64,000 bases of DNA, from the NCBI GenBank assembly GCA_029254375.1, contig JAQWXR010000002.1, forward strand, positions 1 through 64,000, written 5' to 3'. Made by a program: the position numbers and the translations under genes. The first letter of the stretch is position 1, and each line of letters opens with the position of its first letter. Positions 37,246 through 45,998 of this stretch are shown piece after piece. The notes below the pieces were generated by a model. It did not search any database. It had not been told where the DNA came from and saw only the letters and a list, made by a program, of their open reading frames with translations. The DNA is from Schleiferiaceae bacterium. GTDB taxonomy: Bacteria > Bacteroidota > Bacteroidia > Flavobacteriales > Schleiferiaceae.

Positions 37246-37249
37246 CAGT

Positions 37250-38134
37250 ATGAGCCGTGCCACAGGAGAAGATCAATTTAATCGGAAGCGCCTGCGTTAT
37301 TCCTACCTCTCTGTCATTGTGAGTATTGGCTTGGTGCTATTTGTTTTGGGAGTTATGATGACGCTCCTATACCAAGCACGTACCCTCACTAACGAATTGA
37401 AGGAAAACTTCACATTCACCCTTTTCCTTCAGCCAGAAACCACCAAAGACCAGCGTGAAGCCCTGGAGAGCACCTGGGCCATGGCCCCAGAGGTAAGACA
37501 GATCATCTACGTGAGTAAAGAAGATGCCGCGGCCAAATTCCAATCTGAATTGGGCGAAGACTTTGTCGATTTTTTGGACTACAACCCCTTGAGTGACGCC
37601 TTGGATCTCAAACTGAATGCGGACTTCGTAACCCCCGAGGTGCTGAGCGACCTAAAATCAAGGCTCATGAAGGAAGCCATTGTTGAGGACATGGTCTATG
37701 ACCGTGACTTAATATCCGCCATCCACAAGAACATTGACCGAATCACCTCCGCGATGCTCGCTGCGGCCTTGGTGCTTTTACTCGTATCGATGGCGCTGAT
37801 TAACAGCTCGATCCGATTGGCAATTTATGCGCGCCGCTTCTCCATCAAAACAATGCAACTAGTAGGCGCCACGAAGAATTTCATCCATCGTCCTTTCTTG
37901 GGTCAAGGCCTTCGCCTCGGCCTGATGGGGGGCATTTTTGCCGCGGTGCTTTTGGCGATACTATTCCAAACCATTCACCAAGTGTATCCGGAGTTAGCCA
38001 CGTCACTTCCATGGCGTCTATGGATTATTGAGGTGCTTGCGATGACCACTATTGGACTGGTTTTGACCGCCTCAAGCACCGCCTTTGCCGTTCGACGGTA
38101 TCTTGCACTAAAAACGAATCAACTCTACGAATAA
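37250..38134 (+). CDS. ftsX: Cell division protein FtsX (permease-like)
   Basis: RKRLRYSYLSVIVSIGLVLFVLGVMMTL; SKEDAAAKFQSELGEDFVDFLDYNPLSDALDLKL; INSSIRLAIYARRFSIKTMQLVGATKNFIHRPFLGQGL. Confidence 0.93.
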   Translation: MSRATGEDQFNRKRLRYSYLSVIVSIGLVLFVLGVMMTLLYQARTLTNELKENFTFTLFLQPETTKDQREALESTWAMAPEVRQIIYVSKEDAAAKFQSELGEDFVDFLDYNPLSDALDLKLNADFVTPEVLSDLKSRLMKEAIVEDMVYDRDLISAIHKNIDRITSAMLAAALVLLLVSMALINSSIRLAIYARRFSIKTMQLVGATKNFIHRPFLGQGLRLGLMGGIFAAVLLAILFQTIHQVYPELATSLPWRLWIIEVLAMTTIGLVLTASSTAFAVRRYLALKTNQLYE

Positions 38135-38361
38135 TGAGCCAAAATTCTTTCCTCTTCGACAAGACGAACTATCTCTTCTTTGCCATCGGACTTGGCTTTA
38201 TCATATTGGGTTTTATCCTGATGTCTGGCGGAGGGTCTGAAGACCCCACCGTCTATAATGAAGAGCTTTTCAACGCCCAACGTATAACCTGGGCTCCCCT
38301 GTTGATTGTCATTGGCTTTGTCGTCGAGGTGTTTGCTATTTTACATCGGCCCAAGTCATGA
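38134..38361 (+). CDS. DUF3098 family small membrane protein
   Basis: 75 aa, FDKTNYLFFAIGLGFIILGFILMSGGGSEDPTVYNEELFNAQRITWAPLLIVIGFVVEVFAIL, between ftsX and uppP. Confidence 0.85.
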   Translation: MSQNSFLFDKTNYLFFAIGLGFIILGFILMSGGGSEDPTVYNEELFNAQRITWAPLLIVIGFVVEVFAILHRPKS

Positions 38362-39164
38362 ACGCAGACTTTTGGAACGCCCTTATTTTGGGCATTATTC
38401 AAGGTTTAACCGAATTTTTGCCTGTGAGCTCTTCGGGCCACTTAGAGCTGGGAAGGACGATTTTAGGTACGACCTGGGATACGAGTAGTAATATGATGTT
38501 TACGGTTACGGTGCATGGAGCAACCGCTCTGGCCACAGTGCTGACATTCCAAAAAGATATTCGGAATATCATCTCGGGGCTTTTCAAAGAAGGCACAGAA
38601 GAACGACGTTTTGCCCTGGCTTTGATCCTCTCCATGATACCCGCGGCTATCGTTGGTTTGTTCTTTAATGATGTAATTGAGTTGCTCTTCTCCGGAAATA
38701 TCTTCATGGTGGCCGTCATGCTCATTATTTCCGGCCTTCTTCTTTTCTTGGCAGATGGGGCCAAAAAAACCCATAAAAAAGTCTCCTATTTAGATGCCTT
38801 GATAATTGGCCTCGCACAGGCTATTGCAATCCTTCCGGGCATCAGTCGTTCTGGTGCCACGATTTCTATTTCCGTGCTGTTGGGCATTGACCGGGAGCAA
38901 GCTGCACGTTTTAGCTTTTTGATGGTCGTACCCCTGATTTTGGGCAAAATGATCATGGATACGAAAGAGCTTTTTGGGATGGGGCAGATGGAGCAAGAGC
39001 AACATTTGATTCCCTTGCTCATCGGCTTTTTGGCTGCGTTTGTCACAGGGCTATGGGCCTGTAAATTGATGATCTCCTTAGTGAAGCGAGCCAAGTTATC
39101 CGGCTTTGCGATCTATTGCATGGCCGTTGGGGCCGCGGCAGGAGCCTGGACTCTGTTGGGATGA
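38358..39164 (+). CDS. uppP: Undecaprenyl-diphosphate phosphatase
   Basis: LILGIIQGLTEFLPVSSSGHLELG; AILPGISRSGATISISVLLGIDREQAARFSFLMVVPLILGKM. Confidence 0.96.
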   Translation: MNADFWNALILGIIQGLTEFLPVSSSGHLELGRTILGTTWDTSSNMMFTVTVHGATALATVLTFQKDIRNIISGLFKEGTEERRFALALILSMIPAAIVGLFFNDVIELLFSGNIFMVAVMLIISGLLLFLADGAKKTHKKVSYLDALIIGLAQAIAILPGISRSGATISISVLLGIDREQAARFSFLMVVPLILGKMIMDTKELFGMGQMEQEQHLIPLLIGFLAAFVTGLWACKLMISLVKRAKLSGFAIYCMAVGAAAGAWTLLG

Positions 39165-39868
39165 ACATTCCTCCCGATGTAGAAACACTTCAAGAAGGCT
39201 GGATTTTTTCCGTTGACAAACCCTTGGGTTGGACCTCATTTGATATCGTCGCCAAGGTTCGAAATGCCCTGAAGCGCCGCTATGGAGCCAAAGTAAAAAT
39301 TGGCCATGCCGGAACCCTAGATCCATTAGCAACCGGAGTATTAGTGCTTTGCGCAGGTCGAGCAACTAAGACGATTCCGCATTGGGTAGATACCCCTAAA
39401 GGCTACCGTGCTACGATTCAGCTTGGAGCCACGACCGCAAGCTATGATGCCGAAACGGAGGCAATTCCTTCCGGCCAGCCAGTTCCTGAATGGACAGAAG
39501 TATGGGCTGAGCGCCTAAACACGCGGTTCACAGGCGAGATTGATCAAGTTCCGCCGATTTATTCGGCAGTTCGCGTCGGTGGAAAACGAGCTTATGCCGA
39601 AGCGCGCAAAGGCAATGAGATAGATATGCCAAGTCGTAAAGTGACTATTCATGCGCTTGATTTCATCGAGACAGAAAGCAATAGGTGGATTCTTGAAGTG
39701 GCCTGTAGTAAAGGCACCTACATCCGAAGCTTGGCGCATGATATAGGAGTCGAAATGGGCTGCGGTGCCTATTTGGCTGGCTTAGTTCGAACGCGTGTGG
39801 GGGATTTCTCACTGGAAGAAAGCCATTCGATCGAAGAGGTCTTGGGGGCTCTTGCTGTTGCGACCTAA
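39161..39868 (+). CDS. truB: tRNA pseudouridine(55) synthase
   Basis: GWIFSVDKPLGWTSFDIVAKVRNAL; KIGHAGTLDPLATGVLVLCAGRATK; PPIYSAVRVGGKRAYAEARKG; CSKGTYIRSLAHDIG. ATGA overlap with uppP. Confidence 0.96.
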   Translation: MNIPPDVETLQEGWIFSVDKPLGWTSFDIVAKVRNALKRRYGAKVKIGHAGTLDPLATGVLVLCAGRATKTIPHWVDTPKGYRATIQLGATTASYDAETEAIPSGQPVPEWTEVWAERLNTRFTGEIDQVPPIYSAVRVGGKRAYAEARKGNEIDMPSRKVTIHALDFIETESNRWILEVACSKGTYIRSLAHDIGVEMGCGAYLAGLVRTRVGDFSLEESHSIEEVLGALAVAT

Positions 39869-39922
39869 GGACATTGAAGATCGCCTGTCTCGCAAGATAT
39901 TGAAGGAAGTTTGGCTAAACAC

Positions 39923-39954
39923 TTGACAAGCCCCTATTCAAAAGGGTATCTTTG
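39923..39954 (+). promoter_or_regulatory. Candidate Bacteroidota promoter TTGAC-N19-TATCTTTG for queA
   Basis: -33-like TTGAC 39923-39927 and -7 TATCTTTG 39947-39954; ATG at 39961. Confidence 0.55.
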
Positions 39955-39960
39955 CCGCCT

Positions 39961-41016
39961 ATGAAAATGAAGCTCTCCCATTTTGCGTATGAATTGCCTG
40001 AGTCGCAAATCGCGCAATACCCCACTGATTATCGCGATGATGCACGCATGATGGTCGTTCACCGGGAAACCGGAAAAGTAGAGCACCGACAGTTTAAGGA
40101 CATCTTGGATTACTTTGACGAGGGAGATCTTATGGTGATGAATAACACCAAGGTCTTTCCTGCCCGGATGTGGGGAAATAAGGAGAAAACAGGGGCCCTC
40201 ATCGAGGTCTTTTTACTTCGCGAACTCAATGCGGAGAGTCGCCTTTGGGATGTCTTGGTTGACCCTGCCCGCAAAATCAGAATTGGGAACAAACTTTATT
40301 TTGGCGATGACGATAGCCTGGTGGCTGAAGTCATTGATAACACAACCTCACGTGGGCGTACCCTCCGTTTCTTGTATGATGGTAGCTACGAGGAGTTCCG
40401 AGAGAAGCTGAAGCAAATGGGGGAAACCCCATTGCCAAACTACGTTCAGCGCCCCTTAGAGCCCGAAGATTCCGATCGCTACCAGAGTATTTTCGCCAAA
40501 GTTGAAGGGGCCGTTGCGGCGCCTGTGGCTTCGTTGCACTTTTCAAAGCATCTTTTGAAGCGCATGGAGATCAAAGGAATCGAAACCGCCGAAATGACGA
40601 TGCACGTTGGATTGGGAACCTTCCGCCTCGTCGAGGTTGAGGACTTGTCCAAGCACAAAATGGAGTCGGAGCAATTTTGGCTCTATGATGACACTGCGGA
40701 CAAGATCAACCATGCCAAAGCCAACAAGAAGCGCGTAGTTGCGGTAGGCACTTCGGTGATTCGTTCGATGGAAAGCTCCACGATTACAGACAATCGTGTG
40801 AAACCGACCAACGGTTGGACGAGCAAGTTCATCTTCCCTCCTTATGCGTTCACGACGGCGGATGCCTTGATCACTAATTTCCAAGGCCCACAGAGCACCA
40901 TGCTCATGCTGACCAGTGCCTTTGCCGGTCATGATTTGACCATGGATATATACAAACTCGCTGTGAAAGAAGGCTATCGCTTCCTTTGCTACGGAGATGC
41001 ACTTTTGATCATTTAA
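39961..41016 (+). CDS. queA: S-adenosylmethionine:tRNA ribosyltransferase-isomerase
   Basis: [98 protein letters not shown]. The ORF track starts at a TTG (39952); ATG at 39961. Confidence 0.95.
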   Translation: MKMKLSHFAYELPESQIAQYPTDYRDDARMMVVHRETGKVEHRQFKDILDYFDEGDLMVMNNTKVFPARMWGNKEKTGALIEVFLLRELNAESRLWDVLVDPARKIRIGNKLYFGDDDSLVAEVIDNTTSRGRTLRFLYDGSYEEFREKLKQMGETPLPNYVQRPLEPEDSDRYQSIFAKVEGAVAAPVASLHFSKHLLKRMEIKGIETAEMTMHVGLGTFRLVEVEDLSKHKMESEQFWLYDDTADKINHAKANKKRVVAVGTSVIRSMESSTITDNRVKPTNGWTSKFIFPPYAFTTADALITNFQGPQSTMLMLTSAFAGHDLTMDIYKLAVKEGYRFLCYGDALLII

Positions 41017-41046
41017 ATGCCCTGGCTTTGAGCCGAAGATTTCCTT

Positions 41047-41082
41047 AAAAAAAAGCCCGGGATTTTTGCCCGGGCTTTTTTG
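41047..41082. terminator. Bidirectional intrinsic terminator between queA and the convergent 41087 gene
   Basis: AAAAAAAAGCCCGGG-ATTTTTG-CCCGGGCTTTTTT. Confidence 0.9.
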
Positions 41083-41086
41083 TTTT

Positions 41087-41905
41087 CTAGCGACGCCGAC
41101 GGCGGCGGCGTTTGCTCCTTTTTTTCTTTGTGCTTTTGGAATTGGCGGTCGAAGAGGATTTACTCGATGCACCTTTGATGATGCTCGTGCCATAGAGGTA
41201 GCTGAGTTTAAATCCAAGCAATACACCGATCGTGGGGTATCGGTCATTGACGATGTCCAAGTTTGAAACTACATTCCCAGAGATTGGATCAATGATCTGT
41301 GTGAGCGTAGGTCGGTCCCAATTGACATGGCGCTGCGCCACACCGGCATACACATCAAGCATGATGTGGTCAGAGGGACGTCCTTGGAATCCAAATACGA
41401 GCCCAATATCTGTAAATCGTTTTGTCGCACGACTCGTACTACCGTTCACATTGAAGCCTTTGGAGTAAGGGCGATAGTGGTAGTCAAAACCCAAATAGTA
41501 GCCATCATTGAAAGCTAGTCCCTCTGGAAATACCTTGAGGGAAACATAATGACTCATGTTTATCAAATTGCGATCAGCTAAGTCATAAAAATCCGTATAT
41601 CCAGAATACAGAAGCTCGTCTAACGAATTGTTGGTGGTAATGCCCAAGCCGGCTTCTGCGCTGAGATAATCGTTGATCTTCACTTCATAACCTAGGGGCA
41701 TTTCTCCAATGAAAAAAGGAAGAAAATTATACTTAATTGCTTGGTTGAGGGAAGAGTTGGTATTGCTTTTGCTTGAACTAGAACTGTAGATCTCGCCAGT
41801 TTCGACATTTCGTTTTTTGACCACCACAGCTTGACCATAGGCCTCAGGGGCGGTCATCACCACAAGGGTTAAAAAGGAAATAAAGGAAATAAAGCGGCTC
41901 TTCAT
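41087..41905 (-). CDS. Exported outer-membrane-like protein (DUF3575-like) with polybasic C-terminal tail
   Basis: Signal MKSRFISFISFLTLVVMTAPEAYGQ (ATG at 41905); amphipathic beta-strand pattern; C-terminus SSKSSSTANSKSTKKKRSKRRRRRRR. Confidence 0.7.
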   Translation of the reverse strand: MKSRFISFISFLTLVVMTAPEAYGQAVVVKKRNVETGEIYSSSSSKSNTNSSLNQAIKYNFLPFFIGEMPLGYEVKINDYLSAEAGLGITTNNSLDELLYSGYTDFYDLADRNLINMSHYVSLKVFPEGLAFNDGYYLGFDYHYRPYSKGFNVNGSTSRATKRFTDIGLVFGFQGRPSDHIMLDVYAGVAQRHVNWDRPTLTQIIDPISGNVVSNLDIVNDRYPTIGVLLGFKLSYLYGTSIIKGASSKSSSTANSKSTKKKRSKRRRRRRR

Positions 41906-41947
41906 CGTTGCATCGTTTCTTTGCAAATATTCCAAAACCCTGCCACA

Positions 41948-43510
41948 ATGCGGTCATTAAAATATTTTTTTCTTCTTTTTTTAGCTTTTGGGCTTGAAAG
42001 TCATGCCCAACTGCCCGCATATGAACTGCAATGGGGGGCCGCGTATAAATACCGTGATGTGCAAACCCAAGACATCTTGGACATGGACTCCAACGCCTTC
42101 TACACCTATGGAAGTCGCTTTGCCCTTTTGACGGCCAACCGGTGGTATTTCGCCAAATATGACCGGCAAAGTGCTAGACAAATATGGCAATCAGAGATTG
42201 AGCAAATTGTGTTCAAAGGATCACGGACAGAGCTGATATCAGCCCATGTGGTCCAGGGGGAAATCTACATCTTCCTTCAGGCCTATGACCGTCAATTGGA
42301 TCAGAAAATCCTTCTCCTTCAAATATTGGATGCCCAGGGCGACCCCAAAGAACTTAGTGTGATAGAGAAACTGGATACGCGCCGTAAATACAAAGGCAGT
42401 TTTAAGATCAGCTTTTCTCAGGATCGCCAAAAATTCATGATTTTTTCTAACCCGGATTACAGTATTCGAGATAATGAAAAATTCTCGGTAGCCATCTATA
42501 ATTTAAACTTGGAGCTGCTTTGGGCGAAAGACATTGAATTGGACATTTTGGACCGCTACTTTAGTCTCTATCGATCGGATGTAACGAATGAGGGAGATGT
42601 ATACTTCATTGGTAAAAAAACACCGGAGCGCAACAAAGGAGAGCGCTGGGTTTGGGGCCAATCCAACGAAGAATTTATCGTGTATCGGCTGAGTGGAAAA
42701 GATGATCGGGTCTTCGAAATAGATCTAGGCTTGGACTTGGTCTTTGTGACCAACATGGGCATGGAATTGGACTTCGGCAACAATACTATGGCGGTGGCGG
42801 GTTTTTATTCTGAGCAAGGGTACAATCGAACATCTATGAAAGGAATGTTTTATATCACTCTGGACCAATCCGAAGCCAATGTGGTATCGACCCACCTTTC
42901 CCCCTTTTCATCAGAGTTTTTGGATGAATTTATGGGTACAGGTCGCGCAAACCGAGGTGCCGAAATTCGCGAAGATTTTGTTTTTAGGCATTTCTTGCAC
43001 CGCGAAGATGGTGGATCCTTTGTGATTGCAGAAGATTATGAAATGCAGGTGGTGACTACCCAAACGCGCAGTGGATCTGTGACCAACTACTATTATTACT
43101 ACTACGATATCATCGCCTTTGGAATTTCGGATAAGGGAGAAATCGAATGGTCCGGCCATATCCCAAAACGCCAATTCTCCAAGAACGATGGGGGTAGAGC
43201 CTCAGGATACCTCCCCTTAGTGGATGGCAAGCAATTGCATCTCGTCTTCAATGATCATAAGTCCAATGCCAAGCGCTTCGGTGCGCGTCGCCCCAATATC
43301 ATGCGCAACGCCCGTACATCCAATGTGGTAGCGGTCACGATTACGCCTGAAGCGGAGATGACCTATACGGTGCTATTCAACAATTCCAGAGACAAAGTCC
43401 AGACTTTGCCCCGTCGGAGTGCATCAAGTGAGAAAGTCCAGGGCGAGGCTGTTTTTTATTCTTACCGTAAAAACAAGGTGCAATTTGGCTCCTTACAACG
43501 AGCGAAATAA
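41948..43510 (+). CDS. Exported protein of unknown function (possible beta-propeller)
   Basis: Signal MRSLKYFFLLFLAFGLESHAQ (ATG at 41948); ~520 aa; contains TNYYYYYYDII. Confidence 0.65.
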   Translation: MRSLKYFFLLFLAFGLESHAQLPAYELQWGAAYKYRDVQTQDILDMDSNAFYTYGSRFALLTANRWYFAKYDRQSARQIWQSEIEQIVFKGSRTELISAHVVQGEIYIFLQAYDRQLDQKILLLQILDAQGDPKELSVIEKLDTRRKYKGSFKISFSQDRQKFMIFSNPDYSIRDNEKFSVAIYNLNLELLWAKDIELDILDRYFSLYRSDVTNEGDVYFIGKKTPERNKGERWVWGQSNEEFIVYRLSGKDDRVFEIDLGLDLVFVTNMGMELDFGNNTMAVAGFYSEQGYNRTSMKGMFYITLDQSEANVVSTHLSPFSSEFLDEFMGTGRANRGAEIREDFVFRHFLHREDGGSFVIAEDYEMQVVTTQTRSGSVTNYYYYYYDIIAFGISDKGEIEWSGHIPKRQFSKNDGGRASGYLPLVDGKQLHLVFNDHKSNAKRFGARRPNIMRNARTSNVVAVTITPEAEMTYTVLFNNSRDKVQTLPRRSASSEKVQGEAVFYSYRKNKVQFGSLQRAK

Positions 43511-44583
43511 TGGCGTTAAAAAATTTACGAAGCCTCAGTAAGGCAGATTTAGTGATCCTCTTTGCCGAATGGGGGGAGCCAAGCTTTCGTGCAGCCCAAG
43601 TCTATGATTGGATTTGGGCCAAAGGGGTGCACCACATCGTTGACATGCGTAATATCCCTCGCAGCCTGATTGAACGTTTGGAGTCAGAATACAGTATCCG
43701 ACCCAATGCTCTTGCTCAAGCCCAGCACTCCGAAGATGGCACAATTAAAAATGCAGTCAAACTTCCAGATGGGCTGATTGTCGAATCCGTCTTGATTCCA
43801 ACTGAAAAGCGCATTACCGCTTGCGTTAGCTCTCAGGTGGGTTGTTCGCTGAATTGTGCGTTCTGTGCCACGGCGCGACTTAAACGCATGCGAAATCTTG
43901 AGCCGGATGAGATTTATGACCAAGTACGACAAATCCATCAGCAAGGGATGGAGCACTTTGGCCGCCCACTGACCAACATCGTCTTTATGGGAATGGGTGA
44001 GCCTTTGATGAATTACTCTAATGTGCTGACAGCGATAGAAAAGATTACCCAGCCGGATGGATTGGGAATTTCTCCACGCCGAATCACCTTGTCCACTGTA
44101 GGCCTACCGAAAATGATCAAGAAGTTGGCTGATGATGGGGTCAAGTTCAATTTGGCAGTGAGCTTGCATTCCGCCCGGGATGTGGTTCGCTCGAAGATCA
44201 TGCCCATCAATGATGCCGCCCCCATCGCCGTGCTCCAGGAATCCTTGGACTATTGGTACCGAATGACCAAACGCCGGATCACCTTTGAATATGTGGTGTG
44301 GAAGGGAGTAAATGACAGCGCCGAAGACATTGAGGCCTTAGTCCATTTGTGCAAGCGCCTTCCCTGTAAGGTCAACTTGATTGAATACAATGCCATTGGT
44401 GACGAGCGTTTTATGCAAGCGGACCCAGAAGTAATTGACGCCTATTTGCTCGCTCTTGATCGCATTGGGGTGACCGCCAAAGTGCGACGCTCGCGAGGCA
44501 AAGATATTGATGCAGCCTGTGGCCAGCTGGCTAACAAGACCTTGCCTGAAGGCTTAGAAGCCGTTCCGGAGGAGATTGTCTGA
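43510..44583 (+). CDS. rlmN: 23S rRNA (adenine(2503)-C2)-methyltransferase RlmN
   Basis: Radical SAM CSLNCAFCATARL; NIVFMGMGEPLMNYSNV; LAVSLHSARDVVRSKIMPIN; FEYVVWKGVNDS. Confidence 0.96.
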   Translation: MALKNLRSLSKADLVILFAEWGEPSFRAAQVYDWIWAKGVHHIVDMRNIPRSLIERLESEYSIRPNALAQAQHSEDGTIKNAVKLPDGLIVESVLIPTEKRITACVSSQVGCSLNCAFCATARLKRMRNLEPDEIYDQVRQIHQQGMEHFGRPLTNIVFMGMGEPLMNYSNVLTAIEKITQPDGLGISPRRITLSTVGLPKMIKKLADDGVKFNLAVSLHSARDVVRSKIMPINDAAPIAVLQESLDYWYRMTKRRITFEYVVWKGVNDSAEDIEALVHLCKRLPCKVNLIEYNAIGDERFMQADPEVIDAYLLALDRIGVTAKVRRSRGKDIDAACGQLANKTLPEGLEAVPEEIV

Positions 44584-44613
44584 TAAAAGTCAGACCTTCC
44601 CGACCTTCCGCCG

Positions 44614-44621
44614 TAATTTTG
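44614..44621 (+). promoter_or_regulatory. Candidate -7 element TAATTTTG 4 nt from the mrp ATG
   Basis: Exact TAnnTTTG, spacer CCAC to the ATG at 44626. Confidence 0.45.
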
Positions 44622-44625
44622 CCAC

Positions 44626-45765
44626 ATGGTCACACGAAAACAAGTCGAAGAAGCCCTATCTGCCGTTGCAAATGCTTCAGGCAAGGGATTGCTTATGGCA
44701 TCGGATGGTTTGCGCAATGTGCAGATTATGGGAAATGAAGTAATGGTGGACGTTATTTGCGATAGCCCCGTGTTGCACCAAAAGAAAAAATTGGAAGTCG
44801 AAGTACTCCAAGCGCTGCATGCGCGAATCGATCCGAAACTACAAGTCAAAATTCAATTGATCGTGGAAGCCCCTGTAACGCCCGAAAGCACGGTGCTTCG
44901 CGGAAAGGCTATCCCGGGGATAGCCCATGTCGTTGCCATTGCCTCGGGCAAAGGCGGCGTGGGAAAATCTACCATGACCGCCAACCTTGGCGTGACGCTA
45001 GCAGGCATGGGATTTAAGGTGGGAATTCTCGATGCGGACATTTATGGTCCATCGATGCCCCTTATGTTCGATGTGATGAGTGATCGCCCAGGCGGCATTG
45101 AGGTGGACGGCGTTCGTAAAATGGAGCCGGTCGAATCCTACGGGGTAAAAGTCATGTCGATCGGATTCTTTGCCGGTACAGATCAAGCCGTTGTTTGGCG
45201 CGGCCCTATGGCGACCAAAGCACTGAACCAAATGCTCCAAGAAACGCATTGGGGGGAATTAGATTTCTTACTAATTGACTTGCCCCCGGGCACAGGGGAT
45301 ATCCATTTGAGTATAGTTCAGGCCCTCCCTATTACCGGAGCAGTCGTCGTGTCTACACCGCAGCATGTAGCTCTAGCAGATGCTCGTAAGGGCGTGGGAA
45401 TGTTCCAAATGGACGCCATTAAAATACCCGTCCTAGGTATCGTTGAAAACATGTCCTACTTCACGCCAGTTGAACTTCCCGATATGAAATATTATCTCTT
45501 CGGAAAAGAAGGCGCGCAGCAATTAGCCCATCAGTTGGAACTGCCTTTCCTTGGGGAGATACCCTTGGTGCAAAGTATTCGCGAAGCGGGAGATGTAGGC
45601 CATCCCGCCGCATTGCAGCCTATTGGACCGACCGTGGAGGCCTTCACGCAGCTGGCTCAAAATATGATTGCCTCCTTGGCCGATCGAATTGAAAATTTAC
45701 CACCTACAGAAGCCGTTCGAATAACGACAATGGCCGGCTGTAAAACACGACCACGCAAAGTATGA
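44626..45765 (+). CDS. mrp: Mrp/NBP35 (ApbC) family P-loop ATPase, Fe-S carrier
   Basis: VVAIASGKGGVGKSTMTANLGVTLAGMGFKVGILDADIYGPSMPLMF; DFLLIDLPPGTGDIHLSIVQ; GIVENMSYF. Confidence 0.95.
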   Translation: MVTRKQVEEALSAVANASGKGLLMASDGLRNVQIMGNEVMVDVICDSPVLHQKKKLEVEVLQALHARIDPKLQVKIQLIVEAPVTPESTVLRGKAIPGIAHVVAIASGKGGVGKSTMTANLGVTLAGMGFKVGILDADIYGPSMPLMFDVMSDRPGGIEVDGVRKMEPVESYGVKVMSIGFFAGTDQAVVWRGPMATKALNQMLQETHWGELDFLLIDLPPGTGDIHLSIVQALPITGAVVVSTPQHVALADARKGVGMFQMDAIKIPVLGIVENMSYFTPVELPDMKYYLFGKEGAQQLAHQLELPFLGEIPLVQSIREAGDVGHPAALQPIGPTVEAFTQLAQNMIASLADRIENLPPTEAVRITTMAGCKTRPRKV

Positions 45766-45998
45766 GTGATCTCTTGGACCGCGTGGACCGCGCATTGAAT
45801 GAAATCCGCCCCTTCCTGCAAAACGATGGGGGGGATATCCAATTGGCGGAAATCACCGAAAACCATGAAGTAATTGTGCGATTGCTTGGCGCCTGTGCTG
45901 GCTGCTCGGTGAACCAAATGACCCTGAAAAACGGAGTTGAGACGACGATTAAAAAACATGCGCCAGAAATTGTAGCTGTGATTCATAGCCATGACTAA
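45762..45998 (+). CDS. NifU-like C-terminal domain protein
   Basis: LDRVDRALNEIRPFLQNDGGDIQLAEITENHEVIVRLLGACAGCSVNQMTLKNGVE. Confidence 0.93.
   Translation: MSDLLDRVDRALNEIRPFLQNDGGDIQLAEITENHEVIVRLLGACAGCSVNQMTLKNGVETTIKKHAPEIVAVIHSHD

Noticed and set aside
38399-38774. Minus-strand ORFs (121 and 103 aa) over uppP
   Set aside because: Antisense to a clear uppP gene; no domain support.
40543-41247. 234-aa minus-strand ORF overlapping queA and the terminator
   Set aside because: Crosses a strong bidirectional terminator and is antisense to queA; shadow ORF.
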